From the NCBI GenBank assembly GCA_014526335.1, contig JACTAT010000133.1, forward strand, positions 523,084-587,083: a stretch of 64,000 nucleotides of DNA, in the 5' to 3' direction. The DNA is from Chrysaora quinquecirrha. Lineage: Eukaryota; Cnidaria; Scyphozoa; Semaeostomeae; Pelagiidae. Position 1 is the stretch's first letter; the number at the start of each line of letters is the position of its first letter. The position numbers and the translations under genes are program-made. The notes under the pieces were generated by a model. The model made no database searches. It saw only the letters and a program-made list of their open reading frames with translations, and had not been told where the DNA came from. Shown piece by piece: positions 60,701-64,000 of the stretch.

Positions 60701-60774
60701 CTAGTTGCAGAAGGTTTCGTTGTTTATGCAAGAAAAATTGGCAAGGTGAAACATGTGAGACACGAACTTTTTAG
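57770..60774 (+). CDS. Small membrane-anchored or secreted protein with one EGF-like domain (two exons, 129 aa)
   Basis: Exons 57770-58018 (83 codons) and 60634-60774 (46 codons plus TAG) join in phase 0, with donor CGG/GTAAGTG and acceptor TTTTATTTTCAG. Residues 15-31 are strongly hydrophobic (MYFIFPFIFVMIILIST), either an uncleaved anchor or a signal peptide. Residues 41-70 hold three Cys in a QCEDQCLRVKGCTTFQ...NCVLLK pattern, like half of a PAN/Apple module. Exon 2 is an EGF-like domain: CANNTCKHGGTC, then an extra Cys, then FRCLCKKNWQGETC, ending six residues later. Family not recognised. Anthozoan genomes have many small PAN- and EGF-containing extracellular proteins; adhesion or signalling is a guess. 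The intron contains several MITEs and a satellite. A second in-frame ATG is at 57773. Confidence 0.7.
58118..58485. mobile_element. Complete CACG...CGTG MITE in the EGF gene intron
   Basis: 368 bp between TA dinucleotides. Begins CACGTTGTTTTTTTATAAG and ends CTTATAAAAAAACGTG. Lies about 100 bp after the splice donor. Confidence 0.75.
58663..59155. mobile_element. Cluster of CACTTTTTTT/TTGCTTA MITEs
   Basis: Contains a left-end piece (58663-58714), a complete 247-bp copy with TA on both sides (58717-58963) and a left-truncated copy (about 58970-59155). The three are end to end in the same orientation. Confidence 0.75.
60050..60530. repeat. 129-bp tandem satellite, about 3.5 units
   Basis: The mark GCAATCNTGATGT recurs at about 60107, 60236, 60364 and 60497. 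Each unit holds CCCCACCGTACTGAATATCC and CCCCAACGTACTTCGAGATA. Confidence 0.85.
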
Positions 60775-60977
60775 AGAAAGGACTGACCTTAAAATAATGA
60801 ATAGATTAAGTACTTGGTAATGCATTATTTGTAAAAAATGCGCAGAAACTTTTCACGTATGAGCACTGGAGAGTACCGTATTATTTTACACTGGGAATAG
60901 TGCTGCATTACAGGTTTGTGTTTTTGAAAACCGTTGTATCATTTGGCTGATTCCGTTCCGTGTAAACATAGTCGATT

Positions 60978-61274
60978 CGCTGACTAACTAACTAACTGAC
61001 TGACTGACTTACTGACTGGCTGACTGACTGGCTGACTGACTGACTGACTGACTGACTGACTGACTGACTGACTGACTGACTGACTGACTGACTGACTGAC
61101 TGACTGACTGACTGACTGACTGACTGACTGACTGACTGACTGACTGACTGACTGGCTGGCTGACTGACTGACTGAGTGACTGACTGACTGACTGACTGAC
61201 TGACTGACTGACTGAGTGACTGACTGACTGACTGGCTGGCTGGCTAGCTGGCTGGCTGACTGACTGACTGAGAT
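60978..61274. repeat. CTGA tetranucleotide microsatellite
   Basis: About 290 bp of CTGACTGA with occasional CTGG and CTAA units. Confidence 0.95.
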
Positions 61275-62100
61275 ATAAAAGGAGCAGCTCATCGAGTCAA
61301 GGGCGTTTGCAAATGATATTAAACAACTGAATAAGATTGCAAATCAATTCATCGATGGTGTCGGCTTGCCTAATACAATTTACAACAGTATTCAGTAATC
61401 AGCACGAGAACACATTTGTTTGAATCAAGCAAAATTTTCAACATATTGAACAACGTACAGAATCTATAAGCGTTTCATGTGTTCCAGAGTGTCTATCCTC
61501 GCAACTCCGCCGATTAGTCCTCCGGTGAAATTTCGCAAAAATTTACCGCAAGTGCATATAAACTTGCCTATGCCTGCTCATATGCACACGAAAAGCGTAA
61601 ACAGTCATATAAGTAATGATGAATACACAAAGCCTATCTTTCATGGAATGCAAATCTCAGTGGCTCAGTTGGCGTAAAAAGTGGCATCATTTTTCCTTCC
61701 TGTGGTTTTCCGACATATTCAAGTCTGAATCTCTTCAGCGTCTGTCAAATAGAAAATAGCGTGACTTTAATGTCCTATGTTTTACTGTGTATGAAAAATA
61801 AACAGATTACCAATGCGATCACAACTATTTCTATGCTACCTCAAACATAACATAAAGGACATAACAATAGAATCAAACAAAGTATATGTTCTTGTCGAAA
61901 TTCTAAAATGCGAGCAAGCATGTATGTGTTGTTGTTGTAAACCCTTTACTTGGCGACTATTGAAATATGGAGGCGAGGGTGATTTTTAATAACTTTTTTC
62001 CCAGAAGAACCCATACTCTGTTACAGCCACCACCTTAACTTGAGGGGTTCGCTTTTATTGCCGGGCGATAGTCCGTGTAAAATCACGCTAGCGAATCTAT
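61275..62100. other. Intergenic, nothing recognised
   Basis: A frame of 66 codons at 61477-61677 has no recognisable domain. No RNA gene or element seen. Confidence 0.4.
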
Positions 62101-62104
62101 ACGC

Positions 62105-62500
62105 ACTACTGTGGTGGATACGCACTACAGTGGTGGTGTATTTTGCGTACTGTGATGGAGTTTTTTGCGTACTGTGGTTGATAAGCTCTACTGTGGTGGG
62201 TTATTATGCGTACTGTGGTGGGTTATTATGCTTGTTGTGGTGGGGTTTTTTGCGTACTGTGGTGGATAAGCTCTACTGTGGTGGGTTATTATGCGTACTG
62301 TGGTGGGTTATTATGCTTGTTGTGGTGGGGTTTTTTGCGTACTGTGGTGGATAAGCACTACTGTGGTGGGTTATTATGCGTACTGTGGTGGGTTATTATG
62401 CTTGTTGTGGTGGAGTTTTGTTGCGTACTGTGGTGGATAAGCACTACTGTGATGGGTTATTATGCTCGATGCGGTGGTATTGTTTGCTGTCTGTGGTCTG
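62105..62500. repeat. 85-bp tandem repeat
   Basis: GTACTGTGGTNGATAAGC recurs at 62169, 62254, 62339 and 62424, exactly 85 bp apart. Inner subunits are TACTGTGGTGGGTTATTATG. Confidence 0.9.
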
Positions 62501-63242
62501 TGGTTGATACGCACTATTTGGGTGGTTTATTTGCTTCATGTTGTGTGAAGCAAAAACTGGTCATTTTTATCATCACTGAACTTTTGATGAACTACAAACA
62601 GACAAACATGCTGACAGAAAAACTCACTTTCTTTCTCTCTGTTATTTACTTCGGAAAAATTCAGAATTTTCGACATTCCATTTAGGCCAAAATTTTTACG
62701 GCCTAAAAATCAGCGATTGTGTAGAAGGAAATTTTAAAATTTCCCTAATGTTGCAGAAATTAAACCCGGCCAATTTTGAATGCGATCCAAATGTATTACT
62801 CTTGTAATTCTAATTACACGTGAATCTTGGCTATTCTCATAACCGGAGAATATTGGACTCCGTAGAATAATTTGTAACATTTGTGATGATGGCTACATCG
62901 CCAAGTAAATGGCGTTAGAAAAAGGACTAAAACAGTGATGAAAGAGTCACCCCCCCCCCTTAAACTTCTTATCTGAGGAGCAACAGTAGTTATGGCCATT
63001 GAGACTGACCTTATTGCTTAACGCTCAAGCTGCAGATACAACCAGTTTGAAATATAATCTGAGAGGTAGCTGTTGTCGTTCAGGTTATTGTTGTTGTGGT
63101 AGCTCTAATTGAAATTTAGCTTAAATTGTAATTACTGCATGATATAATTTGCTGCTGTTATTGCTTTTAGTTTTGTTACTGTTGTTATAGTAACTCAAGT
63201 TAACTTGAGTGCAGATGTGAACAACAGCGGTGGGTGTGCAGA
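62501..63242. other. Intergenic, nothing recognised
   Basis: A C-run is at 62950-62959. No coding or repeat structure recognised. Confidence 0.4.
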
Positions 63243-63706
63243 AGACTGATTGCATGAGTCATAGCTATAGCTTGTGAGTTGAATTGCTTGGCGCTCAAAT
63301 TATTTTGAACATCGACTTATTCCATGAGTCGCAGTTTTCGCTACCTTAGACAAATTCTGATTTGGATAGGTCGCTCACAACTACTACGACTCATGAACCT
63401 TGTAATACAAAACTGGGCAGAATGCTTCTTGGGAATGAGAAGGTCTGTGCGAATTCTTCAATTAAATATCACTGTACAGTGATTGGTTGTTATTGCTGTT
63501 CGATAAGTTACCGTTAAGAAATGGAAGTTCCATGAACCAATCAAATTATAGATCCGACAATTCTGCGCTATGATTGGTCTCCAGAAAAGACTAGTTTCTG
63601 TCCAAGTTTTCGTTATAGATTGCTTAAGGCTGCCGTTCCTTTTTGTAAACAGCTGTTAAGTTGTTGTTGTTGCTGTTTACGAAAGTGGGACTCATGAAAT
63701 CAGTCT
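63243..63706. mobile_element. 464-bp MITE, long relative of 50357-50487
   Basis: Starts AGACTGATTGCATGAGTC and ends GACTCATGAAATCAGTCT. The flanks GGGTGTGCAGA and AGGTTTGCAGT agree at 8 of 11 bases, consistent with a decayed 11-bp duplication. Internal AGTCGCAGTTTTCGCT resembles 50357's AGTCGTAGTTTCGCT. Confidence 0.65.
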
Positions 63707-63804
63707 AGGTTTGCAGTACAGCATCGCGGTGGATGTGTCGTACCGTGGTGGAGGGGGATGTATAATAAAAGTAATCAGGCCCCATACTTTAGGTGAAGAA
63801 AAGT

Positions 63805-64000
63805 ACACTTTTTTTAATAAGCAACTTGATTTTCGTCCAGCCCTCAAAGTTGCTTAAAATTTTAGACATTTCAGCCCTCAAAGTTGCTTAAACATTGCTT
63901 AACATTTTTGTACCTACTAACCACCCCTGACTTCGCGGGTCAAAATCGTCATCTGTTTGGCCTCCAACATGACTTTTGGGAGACAGTAAGTGGAAAAACG
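63805..64000. mobile_element. CACTTTTTTT/TTGCTTA MITE, long form, cut by window end
   Basis: After TA it starts CACTTTTTTTAATAAGCAAC and follows 56597-56985 closely to the last base. Confidence 0.75.

Noticed and set aside
60984..61292. Ser-Gln-Ser-Val repeat frame
   Set aside because: Translation of the CTGA microsatellite; no start context or exon structure.
62040..62685. Two Tyr/Cys/Gly-rich frames suggesting a secreted repeat protein
   Set aside because: They are frames of the 85-bp satellite; the array has no splice or promoter context.

Overview
The window is eukaryotic genomic DNA, AT-rich and dense in transposons, with intron-containing genes. The best fit is a cnidarian, probably an anthozoan (coral or sea anemone). 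This is inferred from the mix of a C2H2 zinc-finger array, BEL/Pao and CR1-like elements that carry an SGNH esterase, a GIY-YIG Penelope element, and Rep-like and NHL-repeat fragments of a kind I associate with cnidarian genomes. No database search was possible.

Layout: 1-2619 is a tandem C2H2 zinc-finger array, followed to about 4.9 kb by decayed finger remnants, one of which holds a MITE flanked by a 9-bp duplication. On the minus strand, 9.2-6.8 kb holds a four-exon gene for an unrecognised secreted protein: signal peptide, a very acidic middle, and a C-terminal Arg/Trp repeat domain. A tandemly duplicated upstream block carries an octamer motif near its TATA box. From 9.7 to 12.1 kb lie MITEs, a large inverted repeat and truncated LINE ends. 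From 12.1 to 20 kb a Rep-like gene (HUH nuclease plus SF3 helicase, minus strand) is split by a 6.7-kb, recently inserted BEL/Pao retrotransposon. From 21 to 26.3 kb there is a second Rep-like N-terminal fragment and a broken CR1/L2-type LINE. From 26 to 39 kb lie MITEs, an NHL-repeat pseudogene, a MULE transposase fragment, a LINE fragment nested in a MITE, a MITE nested in a LINE, and a Penelope-like element.

From 39.4 to 52.9 kb there is a complete eight-exon deoxyhypusine synthase gene (DHPS, plus strand). Its introns hold copia and BEL fragments, MITEs and a GAT microsatellite. From 57.8 to 60.8 kb is a two-exon gene for a small membrane-anchored or secreted protein with a cysteine-containing N-terminal segment and one EGF-like domain. 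The remainder is MITEs, foldbacks and satellites of 129 bp and 85 bp units and of CTGA.

The three host genes best supported by splice phase are the Arg/Trp-repeat protein, DHPS and the EGF protein. They show no common pathway. Most of the other coding sequence belongs to mobile elements or pseudogenes.
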